Shown: positions 29,801-40,900 of the stretch, piece by piece | Numbering within the stretch: position 1 is the first letter of the stretch | How the letters are laid out: each line of letters opens with the position of its first letter | Origin: Henricia sp. BOLD:AAB3569 | Lineage: Eukaryota; Echinodermata; Asteroidea; Spinulosida; Echinasteridae | Length of the DNA: 64,000 bases | Assembly (NCBI GenBank): GCA_037783545.1 | Contig: JBBELK010000167.1 | Location: 976,679-1,040,678, forward strand | Direction of reading: 5' to 3' | Notes under the pieces: model-generated | Seen by the model: the letters and a program-made list of their open reading frames with translations, nothing else | What the model was told of the DNA's origin: nothing | The model's database searches: none | Program-made: the position numbers and the translations under genes

Positions 29801-32485
29801 CTCAATCTTGGCACACTAATTGTTGGCACAAACAGACGTCGCTTTCGGCGAATACTGCGTCTCGAACGTTCGTTATTTTGGAACTGAAGGAATTTCCAGA
29901 CAAACTTCCAATTTTGCCTGCTTAAACAGCCCTATGTCGCAAACTTGTTTTGCAAATTTGAACAGTTTCCCGTTCAAACTGACCGATTTATTGGCGAATA
30001 TAGCTAAAACTTGCTGCCGGCACACTAATTTTTGGCACAAACAGACGTCGCTTTCGGCAAATACTGCGTCTCGAACGTTCGTTATTTTGGAACTGAAGGA
30101 ATTTCCAGACAAACTTCCAATTTTGCCTGCTTAAACAGCTCTATGTCGCAAACTTGTTTTGCAAATTTGAACAGTTTCCAGTTCAAACCGATCGAGTTAT
30201 TGGCGAATGAAGCTAAAACTCAATCTTGGCACACTAATTGTTGGCACAAACAGACGTCGCTTTCGGCGAATACTGCGTCTCGAACGGTCGTTATTTTGGA
30301 ACTGAAGGAATTTCCAGACAAACTTCAAATTTTGCCTGCTTAAACAGCTCTATGTCGCAAACTTGTTTTTGCAAATTTAAACAGTTTCCCGTTCAAACTG
30401 ACCGAGTTATTGGCGAATGTAGCTAAAACTCGCTGCCGGCACACTAATTTTTGGCACAAACAGACGTCGCTTTCGGCGAATACTGCGTCTCGAACGGTCG
30501 TTATTTTGGAACTGAAGGAATTTCCAGACAAACTTCCAATTTTGCCTGCTTAAACAGCTCTATGTCGCAAACTTGTTTTGCAAATTTGAACAGTTTCCCG
30601 TTCAAACCGACCGAGTTATTGGCGAATGAAGCTAAAACTCAATATCGGCACACTAATTGTTGGCACAAACAGACGCCGCTTTCGGCGAATACTGCGTCTC
30701 GAACGTTCGTTATTTTGGAACTGAAGGAATTTCCAGACAAACTTCCAATTTTGCCTGCTTAAACAGCTCTATGTCGCAAACTTGTTTTGCAAATTTGAAC
30801 AGTTTCCAGTTCAAACCGATCGAGTTATTGGCGAATGAAGCTAAAACTCAATCTTGGCACACTAATTGTTGGCACAAATAGACGTCGCTTTCGGCGAATA
30901 CTGCGTCTCGAACGTTCGTTATTTTGGAACTGAAGGAATTTCCAGACAAACTTCCAATTTTGCCTGCATAAACAGCCCTATGTCGCAAACTTGTTTTGCA
31001 AATTTGAACAGTTTCCCGTTCAAACTGACCGATTTATTGGCGAATGTAGCTAAAACTTGCTGCCGGCACACTAATTTTTGGCACAAACAGACGTCGCTTT
31101 CGGCAAATACTGCGTCTCGAACGTTCGTTATTTTGGAACTGAAGGAATTTCCAGACAAACTTCCAATTTTGCCTGCTTAAACAGCTCTATGTCGCAAACT
31201 TGTTTTGCAAAATTGAACAGTTTCCAGTTCAAACCGATCGAGTTATTGGCGAATGAAGCTAAAACTCAATCTTGGCACACTAATTGTTGGCACAAACAGA
31301 CGTCGCTTTCGGCGAATACTGCGTCTCGAACGGTCGTTATTTTGGAACTGAAGGAATTTCCAGACAAACTTCAAATTTTGCCTGCTTAAACAGCTCTATG
31401 TCGCAAACTTGTTTTGCAAATTTAAACAGTTTCCCGTTCAAACTGACCGAGTTATTGGCGAATGTAGCTAAAACTCGCTGCCGGCACACTAATTTTTGGC
31501 ACAAACAGACGCCGCTTTCGGCGAATACTGCGTCTCGAACGGTCGTTATTTTGGAACTGAAGGAATTTCCAGACAAACTTCCAATTTTGCCTGCTTAAAC
31601 AGCTCTATGTCGCAAACTTGTTTTGCAAATTTGAACAGTTTCCCGTTCAAACTGACCGATTTATTGGCGAATGTAGCTAAAACTTGCTGCCGGCACACTA
31701 ATTTTTGGCACAAACAGACGTCGCTTTCGGCAAATACTGCGTCTCGAACGTTCGTTATTTTGGAACTGAAGGAATTTCCAGACAAACTTCCAATTTTGCC
31801 TGCTTAAACAGCTCTATGTCGCAAACTTGTTTTGCAAATTTGAACAGTTTCCCGTTCAAACCGACCGAGTTATTGGCAAATGAAGCTAAAACTCAATCTT
31901 GGCACACTAATTGTTAGCGCAAACAGACGTCGCTTTCGGCGAATACTGCGTCTCGAACGTTCATTATTTTGGAACTGAAGGAATTTCCAGACAAACTTCC
32001 AATTTTGCCTGCTTAAACAGCTCTATGTCGCAAACTTGTTTTGCAAATTTGAACAGTTTCCCGTTCAAACCGACCGAGTTATTGGCGAATGAAGCTAAAA
32101 CTCGCTGCCGGCACCCTAATTTTTGGCACAAACAGACGTCGCTTTCGGCAAATACTGCGTCTCGAACGGTCGTTATTTTGGAACTGAAGGAATTTCCAAA
32201 CAAACTTCCAATTTTGCCTGCTTATACAGCTCTATGTCGCAAACTTGTTTTGCAAATTTGAACAGTTTCCCGTTCAAACCGACCGAGTTATTGGCGAATG
32301 AAGCTAAAACTCAATATCGGCACACTAATTGTTGGCACAAACAGACGCCGCTTTCGGCGAATACTGCGTCTCGAACGTTCGTTATTTTGGAACTGAAGGA
32401 ATTTCCAGACAAACTTCAAATTTTGCCTGCTTAAACAGCTCTATGTCGCAAACTTGTTTTGCAAATTTGAACAGTTTCCCGTTCA
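26850..32485 (+). repeat. More divergent edge of the 209-bp array
   Basis: From about 26850 to the junction the monomer variants differ from those in the bulk. Examples are CAGACGCCGCTTTC (28790, 29626, 30672, 31508, 32344), CACCCTCATTTTTTGC (28350, 29186) and CTGACCGATTTATTGG (several). A weak 4-monomer period (836 bp) links 28471-29306 to 29307-30142. Point changes and small indels are denser than in the interior. This is the usual look of a satellite array edge, where homogenisation is weaker. Confidence 0.65.
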
Positions 32486-32578
32486 TTTCCAAGCGAAAAT
32501 CTGTCAATTTTGCATGACAAGTGCGGAATATATACAGTTTGGAGCATGCAAAATTTGAAGTTGGTTGGAAAATTCCTT
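32396..32578. repeat. Junction of the two satellites: imperfect inverted repeat of their shared core
   Basis: The last 209-bp monomer is cut within its shared core at CCCGTTCA (32478-32485). The sequence continues as the reverse complement of the 273-bp satellite (TTTCCAAGCGAAAATC, from 32486). The trinucleotide TCA at 32483-32485 fits both repeats and is the only microhomology I see. The first ~90 bp of the 209-bp unit resembles about 90 bp of the 273-bp unit (roughly 75% by eye), so 32396-32485 and 32486-32578 face each other as the arms of an imperfect palindrome with almost no loop. Confidence 0.75.
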
Positions 32579-33035
32579 GATTTCCAAATTTGCCGGCATT
32601 TGGGACACACTTTGACCTAATTCCCGTCACAATCTGGGGTGAGTCAACGGCCGTACAAATGTACACCAGCGCGGCGCAGGGTGTCCCAACAGCCACGGTT
32701 AGGGGAATAACCACGTAGCCGAGCTCCGTTTTCCCTAAACTCTGAAATTTCTCCGTCATTTCCTAGCGAAAATCTGTCAATTTTGCATGACAAGTGCAGA
32801 ATATATACAGTTTGGAGCATGCAAAATTTGAAGTTGGTTGGAAAATTCCTTGATTTCCAAATTTGCCGGCATTTGGGACACACTTTGACCTAATTCCCGT
32901 CACAATCTGGGGTGAGTCAACGGCCGTACAAATGTACACCAGCGCGGCGCAGGGTGTCCCAACAGCCACGGTTAGGGGAATAACCACGTAGCCGAGCTCC
33001 GTTTTCCCTAAACTCTGAAATTTCTCCGTCATTTC

Positions 33036-36000
33036 CTAGCGAAAATCTGTCAATTTTACATGACAAGTGCAGAATATATACAGTTTGGAGCATGCAAAAT
33101 TTGAAGTTGGTTGGAAAATTCCTTGATTTCCAAATTTGCCGGCATTTGGGACACACTTTGACCTAATTCCCGTCACAATCTGGGGTGAGTCAACGGCCGT
33201 ACAAATGTACACCAGCGCGGCGCAGGGTGTCCCAACAGCCACGGTTAGGGGAATAACCACGTAGCCGAGCTCCGTTTTCCCTAAACTCTGAAATTTCTCC
33301 GTCATTTCCCAGCGAAAATCTGTCAATTTTGCATGACAAGTGCGGAATATATACAGTTTGGAGCATGCAAAATTTGAAGTTGGTTGGAAAATTCCTTGAT
33401 TTGCAAATTTGCCGGCATTTGGGACACACTTTGACCTAATTCCCGTCACAATCTGGGCTGAGTCAACGGCCGTACAAATGTACACCAGCGCGGCGCAGGG
33501 TGTCCCAACAGCCACGGTTAGGGGAATAACCATGTAGCCGAGCTCCGTTTTCACTAAACTCTGAAATTTCTCCGTCATTTCCCAGCGAAAATCTGTCAAT
33601 TTTGCATGACAAGTGCGGAATATATACAGTTTGGAGCATGCAAAATTTGAAGTTGGTTGGAAAATTCCTTGATTTCCAAATTTGCCGGCATTTGGGACAC
33701 ACTTTGACCTAATTCCCGTCACAATCTGGGGTGAGTCAACAGCCGTACAAATGTACACCAGCGCGGCGCAGGGTGTCCCAACAGCCACGGTTAGGGGAAT
33801 AACCACGTAGCCGAGCTCCGTTTTCTCTAAACTCTGAAATTTTTCCGTCATTTCCCAGTGAAAATCTGTCAATTTTGCATGACAAGTGCGGAATATATAC
33901 AGTTTGGAGCATGCAAAATTTGAAGTTGGTTGGAAAATTCCTTGATTTCCAAATTTGCCGGCATTTGGGACACACTTTGACCTAATTCCCGTCACAATCT
34001 GGGGTGAGTCAACGGCCGTACAAATGTACACCAGCGCGGCGCAGGGTGTTCCAACAGCCACGGTTAGGGGAATAACCACGTAGCCGAGCTCCGTTTTCCC
34101 TAAACTCTGAAATTTCTCCGTCATTTCCCAGCGAAAATCTGTCAATTTTGCATGACAAGTGCGGAATATATACAGTTTGGAGCATGCAAAATTTGAAGTT
34201 GGTTGGAAAATTTCTTGATTTCCAAATTTACCGGCATTTGGGACACACTTTGACCTAATTCCCGTCACAATCTGGGGTGAGTCAACGGCCGTACAAATGT
34301 ACACCAGCGCGGCGCAGGGTGTCCCAACAGCCACGGTTAGGGGAATAACCACGTAGCCGAGCTCCGTTTTCCCTAAACTCTGAAATTTCTCCGTCATTTC
34401 CCAGCGAAAATCTGTCAATTTTGCATGACAAGTGCGGAATATATACAGTTTGGAGCATGCAAAATTTGAAGTTGGTTGGAAAATTCCTTGATTTCCAAAT
34501 TTGCCGGCATTTGGGACACACTTTGACCTAATTCCCGTCACAATCTGGGGTGAGTCAACGGCCGTACAAATGTACACCAGCGCGGCGCAGGGTGTCCCAA
34601 CAGCCACGGTTAGGGGAATAACCACGTAGCCGAGCTCCGTTTTCCCTAAACTCTGAAATTTCTCCGTCATTTCCCAGCGAAAATCTGTAAATTTTGCATG
34701 ACAAGTGCGGAATATATACAGTTTGGAGAATGCAAAATTTGAAGTTGGTTGGAAAATTCCTTGATTTCCAAATTTACCGGCATTTGGGACACACTTTGAC
34801 CTAATTCCCGTCACAATCTGGGGTGAGTCAACGGCCGTACAAATGTACACCAGCGCGGCGCAGGGTGTCCCAACAGCCACGGTTAGGGGAATAACCACGT
34901 AGCCGAGCTCCGTTTTCCCTAAACTCTGAAATTTCTCCGTCATTTCCCAGCGAAAATCTGTCAATTTTGCATGACAAGTGCGGAATATATACAGTTTGGA
35001 GCATGCAAAATTTGAAGTTGGTTGGAAAATTCCTTGATTTGCAAATTTGCCGGCATTTGGGACACACTTTGACCTAATTCCCGTCACAATCTGGGGTGAG
35101 TCAACAGCCGTACAAATGTACACCAGCGCGGCGCAGGGTGTCCCAACAGCCACGGTTAGGGGAATAACCACGTAGCCGAGCTCCGTTTTCTCTAAACTCT
35201 GAAATGTTTCCGTCATTTCCCAGCGAAAATCTGTCAATTTTGCATGACAAGTGCGGAATATATACAGTTTGGAGCATGCAAAATTTGAAGTTGGTTGGAA
35301 AATTCCTTGATTTCCAAATTTGCCGGCATTTGGGACACACTTTGACCTAATTCCCGTCACAATCTGGGGTGAGTCAACGGCCGTACAAATGTACACCAGC
35401 GCGGCGCAGGGTGTCCCAACAGCCACGGTTAGGGGAATAACCACGTAGCCGAGCTCCGTTTTCCCTAAACTCTGAAATTTCTCCGTCATTTCCCAGCGAA
35501 AATCTGTCAATTTTGCATGACAAGTGCGGAATATATACAGTTTGGAGCATGCAAAATTTGAAGTTGGTTGGAAAATTCCTTGATTTCCAAATTTACCGGC
35601 ATTTGGGACACACTTTGACCTAATTCCCGTCACAATCTGGGGTGAGTCAACGGCCGTACAAATGTACACCAGCGCGGCGCAGGGTGTCCCAACAGCCACG
35701 GTTAGGGGAATAACCAGGTAGCCGAGCTCCGTTTTCCCTAAACTCTGAAATTTCTCCGTCATTTCCCAGCGAAAATCTGTCAATTTTGCATGACAAGTGC
35801 GGAATATATACAGTTTGGAGCATGCAAAATTTGAAGTTGGTTGGAAAATTCCTTGATTTCCAAATTTGCCGGCATTTGGGACACACTTTGACCTAATTCC
35901 CGTCACAATCTGGGGTGAGTCAACGGCCGTACAAATGTACACCAGCGCGGCGCAGGGTGTCCCAACAGCCACGGTTAGGGGAATAACCACGTAGCCGAGC

Positions 36001-39000
36001 TCCGTTTTCCCTAAACTCTGAAATTTCTCCGTCATTTCCCAGCGAAAATCTGTAAATTTTGCATGACAAGTGCGGAATATATACAGTTTGGAGAATGCAA
36101 AATTTGAAGTTGGTTGGAAAATTCCTTGATTTCCAAATTTACCGGCATTTGGGAAACACTTTGACCTAATTCCCGTCACAATCTGGGGTGAGTCAACGGC
36201 CGTACAAATGTACACCAGCGCGGCGCAGGGTGTCCCAACAGCCACGGTTAGGGGAATAACCACGTAGCCGAGCTCCGTTTTCCCTAAACTCTGAAATTTC
36301 TCCGTCATTTCCCAGCGAAAATCTGTCAATTTTGCATGACAAGTGCGGAATATATACAGTTTGGAGCATGCAAAATTTGAAGTTGGTTGGAAAATTCCTT
36401 GATTTGCAAATTTGCCGGCATTTGGGACACACTTTGACCTAATTCCCGTCACAATCTGGGCTGAGTCAACGGCCGTACAAATGTACACCAGCGCGGCGCA
36501 GGGTGTCCCAACAGCCACGGTTAGGGGAATAACCATGTAGCCGAGCTCCGTTTTCACTAAACTCTGAAATTTCTCCGTCATTTCCCAGCGAAAATCTGTC
36601 AATTTTGCATGACAAGTGCGGAATATATACAGTTTGGAGCATGCAAAATTTGAAGTTGGTTGGAAAATTCCTTGATTTCCAAATTTGCCGGCATTTGGGA
36701 CACACTTTGACCTAATTCCCGTCACAATCTGGGGTGAGTCAACAGCCGTACAAATGTACACCAGCGCGGCGCAGGGTGTCCCAACAGCCACGGTTAGGGG
36801 AATAACCACGTAGCCGAGCTCCGTTTTCTCTAAACTCTGAAATTTTTCCGTCATTTCCCAGTGAAAATCTGTCAATTTTGCATGACAAGTGCGGAATATA
36901 TACAGTTTGGAGCATGCAAAATTTGAAGTTGGTTGGAAAATTCCTTGATTTCCAAATTTGCCGGCATTTGGGACACACTTTGACCTAATTCCCGTCACAA
37001 TCTGGGGTGAGTCAACGGCCGTACAAATGTACACCAGCGCGGCGCAGGGTGTTCCAACAGCCACGGTTAGGGGAATAACCACGTAGCCGAGCTCCGTTTT
37101 CCCTAAACTCTGAAATTTCTCCGTCATTTCCCAGCGAAAATCTGTCAATTTTGCATGACAAGTGCGGAATATATACAGTTTGGAGCATGCAAAATTTGAA
37201 GTTGGTTGGAAAATTTCTTGATTTCCAAATTTACCGGCATTTGGGACACACTTTGACCTAATTCCCGTCACAATCTGGGGTGAGTCAACGGCCGTACAAA
37301 TGTACACCAGCGCGGCGCAGGGTGTCCCAACAGCCACGGTTAGGGGAATAACCACGTAGCCGAGCTCCGTTTTCCCTAAACTCTGAAATTTCTCCGTCAT
37401 TTCCCAGCGAAAATCTGTCAATTTTGCATGACAAGTGCGGAATATATACAGTTTGGAGCATGCAAAATTTGAAGTTGGTTGGAAAATTCCTTGATTTCCA
37501 AATTTGCCGGCATTTGGGACACACTTTGACCTAATTCCCGTCACAATCTGGGGTGAGTCAACGGCCGTACAAATGTACACCAGCGCGGCGCAGGGTGTCC
37601 CAACAGCCACGGTTAGGGGAATAACCACGTAGCCGAGCTCCGTTTTCCCTAAACTCTGAAATTTCTCCGTCATTTCCCAGCGAAAATCTGTAAATTTTGC
37701 ATGACAAGTGCGGAATATATACAGTTTGGAGAATGCAAAATTTGAAGTTGGTTGGAAAATTCCTTGATTTCCAAATTTACCGGCATTTGGGACACACTTT
37801 GACCTAATTCCCGTCACAATCTGGGGTGAGTCAACGGCCGTACAAATGTACACCAGCGCGGCGCAGGGTGTCCCAACAGCCACGGTTAGGGGAATAACCA
37901 CGTAGCCGAGCTCCGTTTTCCCTAAACTCTGAAATTTCTCCGTCATTTCCCAGCGAAAATCTGTCAATTTTGCATGACAAGTGCGGAATATATACAGTTT
38001 GGAGCATGCAAAATTTGAAGTTGGTTGGAAAATTCCTTGATTTCCAAATTTGCCGGCATTTGGGACACACTTTGACCTAATTCCCGTCACAATCTGGGGT
38101 GAGTCAACAGCCGTACAAATGTACACCAGCGCGGCGCAGGGTGTCCCAACAGCCACGGTTAGGGGAATAACCACGTAGCCGAGCTCCGTTTTCTCTAAAC
38201 TCTGAAATGTTTCCGTCATTTCCCAGCGAAAATCTGTCAATTTTGCATGACAAGTGCGGAATATATACAGTTTGGAGCATGCAAAATTTGAAGTTGGTTG
38301 GAAAATTCCTTGATTTCCAAATTTGCCGGCATTTGGGACACACTTTGACCTAATTCCCGTCACAATCTGGGGTGAGTCAACGGCCGTACAAATGTACACC
38401 AGCGCGGCGCAGGGTGTCCCAACAGCCACGGTTAGGGGAATAACCACGTAGCCGAGCTCCGTTTTCCCTAAACTCTGAAATTTCTCCGTCATTTCCCAGC
38501 GAAAATCTGTCAATTTTGCATGACAAGTGCGGAATATATACAGTTTGGAGCATGCAAAATTTGAAGTTGGTTGGAAAATTCCTTGATTTCCAAATTTACC
38601 GGCATTTGGGACACACTTTGACCTAATTCCCGTCACAATCTGGGGTGAGTCAACGGCCGTACAAATGTACACCAGCGCGGCGCAGGGTGTCCCAACAGCC
38701 ACGGTTAGGGGAATAACCAGGTAGCCGAGCTCCGTTTTCCCTAAACTCTGAAATTTCTCCGTCATTTCCCAGCGAAAATCTGTCAATTTTGCATGACAAG
38801 TGCGGAATATATACAGTTTGGAGCATGCAAAATTTGAAGTTGGTTGGAAAATTCCTTGATTTCCAAATTTGCCGGCATTTGGGACACACTTTGACCTAAT
38901 TCCCGTCACAATCTGGGGTGAGTCAACGGCCGTACAAATGTACACCAGCGCGGCGCAGGGTGTCCCAACAGCCACGGTTAGGGGAATAACCACGTAGCCG

Positions 39001-40104
39001 AGCTCCGTTTTCCCTAAACTCTGAAATTTCTCCGTCATTTCCCAGCGAAAATCTGTAAATTTTGCATGACAAGTGCGGAATATATACAGTTTGGAGAATG
39101 CAAAATTTGAAGTTGGTTGGAAAATTCCTTGATTTCCAAATTTACCGGCATTTGGGAAACACTTTGACCTAATTCCCGTCACAATCTGGGGTGAGTCAAC
39201 GGCCGTACAAATGTACACCAGCGCGGCGCAGGGTGTCCCAACAGCCACGGTTAGGGGAATAACCACGTAGCCGAGCTCCGTTTTCCCTAAACTCTGAAAT
39301 TTCTCCGTCATTTCCCAGCGAAAATCTGTCAATTTTGCATGACAAGTGCGGAATATATACAGTTTGGAGCATGCAAAATTTGAAGTTGGTTGGAAAATTC
39401 CTTGATTTCCAAATTTGCCGGCATTTGGGACACACTTTGACCTAATTCCCGTCACAATCTGGGGTGAGTCAACGGCCGTACAAATGTACACCAGCGCGGC
39501 GCAGGGTGTCCCAACAGCCACGGTTAGGGGAATAACCACGTAGCCGAGCTCCGTTTTCCCTAAACTCTGAAATTTCTCCGTCATTTCCCAGCGAAAATCT
39601 GTAAATTTTGCATGACAAGTGCGGAATATATACAGTTTGGAGAATGCAAAATTTGAAGTTGGTTGGAAAATTCCTTGATTTCCAAATTTGCCGGCATTTG
39701 GGACACACTTTGACCTAATTCCCGTCACAATCTGGGGTGAGTCAACGGCCGTACAAATGTACACCAGCGCGGCGCAGGGTGTCCCAACAGCCACGGTTAG
39801 GGGAATAACCACGTAGCCGAGCTCCGTTTTCCCTAAACTCTGAAATTTCTCCGTCATTTCCCAGCGAAAATCTGTCAATTTTGCATGACAAGTGCGGAAT
39901 ATATACAGTTTGGAGCATGCAAAATTTGAAGTTGGTTGGAAAATTCCTTGATTTCCAAATTTGCCGTCATTTGGGACACACTTTGACCTAATTCCCGTCA
40001 CAATCTGGGGTGAGTCAACAGCCGTACAAATGTACACCAGCGCGGCGCAGGGTGTCCCAACAGCCACGGTTAGGGAAATAACCACGTAGCCGAGCTCCGT
40101 TTTA
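33036..40104 (-). other. Read-through of the retroelement frame into satellite (91-residue periodic frame)
   Basis: The gag-pol frame that enters the satellite at 40104 stays open for about 26 copies and ends at the stop at 33036. Each copy adds 91 residues with the recurring words ELGYVVIPLTVAVGTP, VYICTAVDSPQIVTG and FRTCHAKLTDFRWEM. I recognise no domain in it. Among copy-to-copy variants, changes that alter the residue (P/A, V/M, V/L, G/V, G/E, R/H, L/F, C/F, V/F) clearly outnumber silent ones, about 10 to 3 by eye, as expected without selection. The frame remains open because the consensus has no stop and the unit length is a multiple of three. I do not call it a gene. Confidence 0.6.
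33190..39195 (-). repeat. 11-monomer higher-order repeat (3003 bp) of the 273-bp satellite, two copies
   Basis: The block 33190-36192 is repeated at 36193-39195. Private variants recur at an offset of 3003 bases (11 x 273): GGGCTGAGTC (33457/36460), AACCATGTAGC (33529/36532), CCCAGTGAAAATC (33847/36850), GGTGTTCCAAC (34046/37049), GAAATGTTTCC (35201/38204) and AACCAGGTAGC (35713/38716). A few differences (for example GATTTGCAAATT at 35037 but GATTTCCAAATT at 38040) show the copies have begun to diverge. Confidence 0.85.
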
Positions 40105-40459
40105 CCTGAGAGTCCAAGAAACGAACGAAGCTGCTTTTTCGTTTGGGGAATTGGCGCATTTTTTATTTTTAGCATTTTGTCTGGTTGCGGAGCTAGTTTT
40201 CCTTGACCGACGATATGTCCGAGGTATTCGACTTTGTGCATACCGATGACCGATTTACTCGGTTTAGCGGTTAGGTTAGCGTCTCGGAGTTTTTGCAACA
40301 GTTCTGAAAGGACTTTGAGATGCATTTCCCAAGAAACAGTGTGAACGAGAATATCGTCTATGTAGTTGTCTACATTGGTGAGTCCAGTCAGTAATGTTCT
40401 CATCATACGACTAAATGTAGCGGGTGCATTTACTAAGCCGAAAGGCATCATCCGAAAGT
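40105..40459 (-). repeat. Inverted duplication of RT core, left arm (355 bp)
   Basis: The reverse complement of this segment matches 44597-44951 at 354 of 355 positions by direct reading. The one difference is synonymous (a CTA versus CTT leucine codon, near 40273 and 44783). The arms are separated by 4137 bp. The left arm ends exactly at the satellite junction, and the right arm begins exactly at the LTR junction. Confidence 0.93.
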
Positions 40460-40900
40460 GATACAAGCCAGTTGGGGACAGAAAGGCTGTTTTATCTTGC
40501 GCACTAGGTTTAACTGGGATTTGCCAATAGCCTTTGCTTAAATCGAGTTTTGAGAAGTAGTGGTCTTTGGACAAGCGCGTGAATATTTCTTTTTGACTTG
40601 GAATCGGTTCGGCGTCGAATATTGTGATCTTATTGAGTTTTCTGAAATCAACGCAAAAACGATTAGTTCCGTCTCGTTTCTTAACTAGAACTATCGGTGA
40701 TGCGTATGGTGAATTAGACCGTTCAATTATGCCCATGCGCAACATATCATCGATTTCCTGTTTGACCACGTCGCGTAACGCATACGGCAAGGGATAGGGT
40801 TTATTACGAATTGGCTCAGTTGATGTCATCGTTATGTCGTGTTCGACTAAGTTAGTTTGCCCTGGCAGGTCCGACATTACTTCGCGATAGTTCAATAATA
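40105..40900 (-). other. Reverse transcriptase domain, truncated copy
   Basis: Motifs in order are PYPLPYALRD (~40800), SPYASPIVLVKK (~40700), FCVDFRKLN (~40650), FSKLDLSKGYWQIP (~40550), FRMMPFGLVNAPATF (~40440) and the active-site YIDD (40353-40364). The copy ends in the FLGLSG motif at 40105, where gypsy RTs pass into the connection and RNase H. The final AGG of the RT resembles AGG in the satellite, so the junction has 3 bp of ambiguity. Confidence 0.92.

Larger units (their letters stand above)
1..32485 (+). repeat. 209-bp satellite, ~155-copy tandem array
   Basis: A 209-bp unit starting AAGGAATTTCC recurs head-to-tail from the first base to about 32485, always in the same orientation. 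Marker words such as GCTCTATGTCGC, GAGTTATTGGCG and TGCGTCTCGAAC recur every 209 bases. Monomers differ at a limited set of positions (for example CCGTTCAAACC/CCAGTTCAAACC, GAATGAAGC/GAATGTAGTT, CAATCTTGG/CGCTGCCGG, ACGGTCG/ACGTTCG), and these variants recur in fixed order, which defines higher-order repeats. Indels are rare and single-base: +1 near 203, 10906 and 30370, and -1 near 7817, 22866 and 26836. Because 209 is not a multiple of three, no frame stays open for more than about 116 codons. The short frames that appear every 209 bases are products of the repeat, not genes. The array runs off the left edge of the window. Confidence 0.98.
32484..40104 (-). repeat. 273-bp satellite, left array (~28 copies, minus orientation)
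   Basis: A 273-bp unit (marker words GGCATTTGGGACACAC, GTAGCCGAGCTCCG, GAATATATACAGTTTGG) repeats head-to-tail with no indel noticed across 7.6 kb. Its orientation is opposite to the array at 47124-64000. The unit is 91 codons long, so a frame that is open in one copy is open in the next. On the minus strand one frame is open from the retroelement junction down to 33036, where CCCAGCG has become CCTAGCG and makes a stop. Copies vary at scattered sites such as GGGCTGAGTC, AACCATGTAGC, AACCAGGTAGC, GGAGAATGC and CTGTAAATTTTGC. The array ends at the retroelement at 40104/40105, inside the word CCGTTTT. Confidence 0.97.

Noticed and set aside
1..32485. CENP-B box in the 209-bp monomer
   Set aside because: The nearest words (TTTCGGCGAATACTGCG on plus, ATTCGCCGAAAGCGACG on minus) fit the TTCG....A part, but two of the four bases of the final CGGG are wrong in each. 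Not enough to call.
258..32517. Dozens of 60-116-codon frames on both strands across the 209-bp array
   Set aside because: They recur every 209 bases, differ only by satellite variants and overlap each other in several frames. They are a property of the repeat, not genes.
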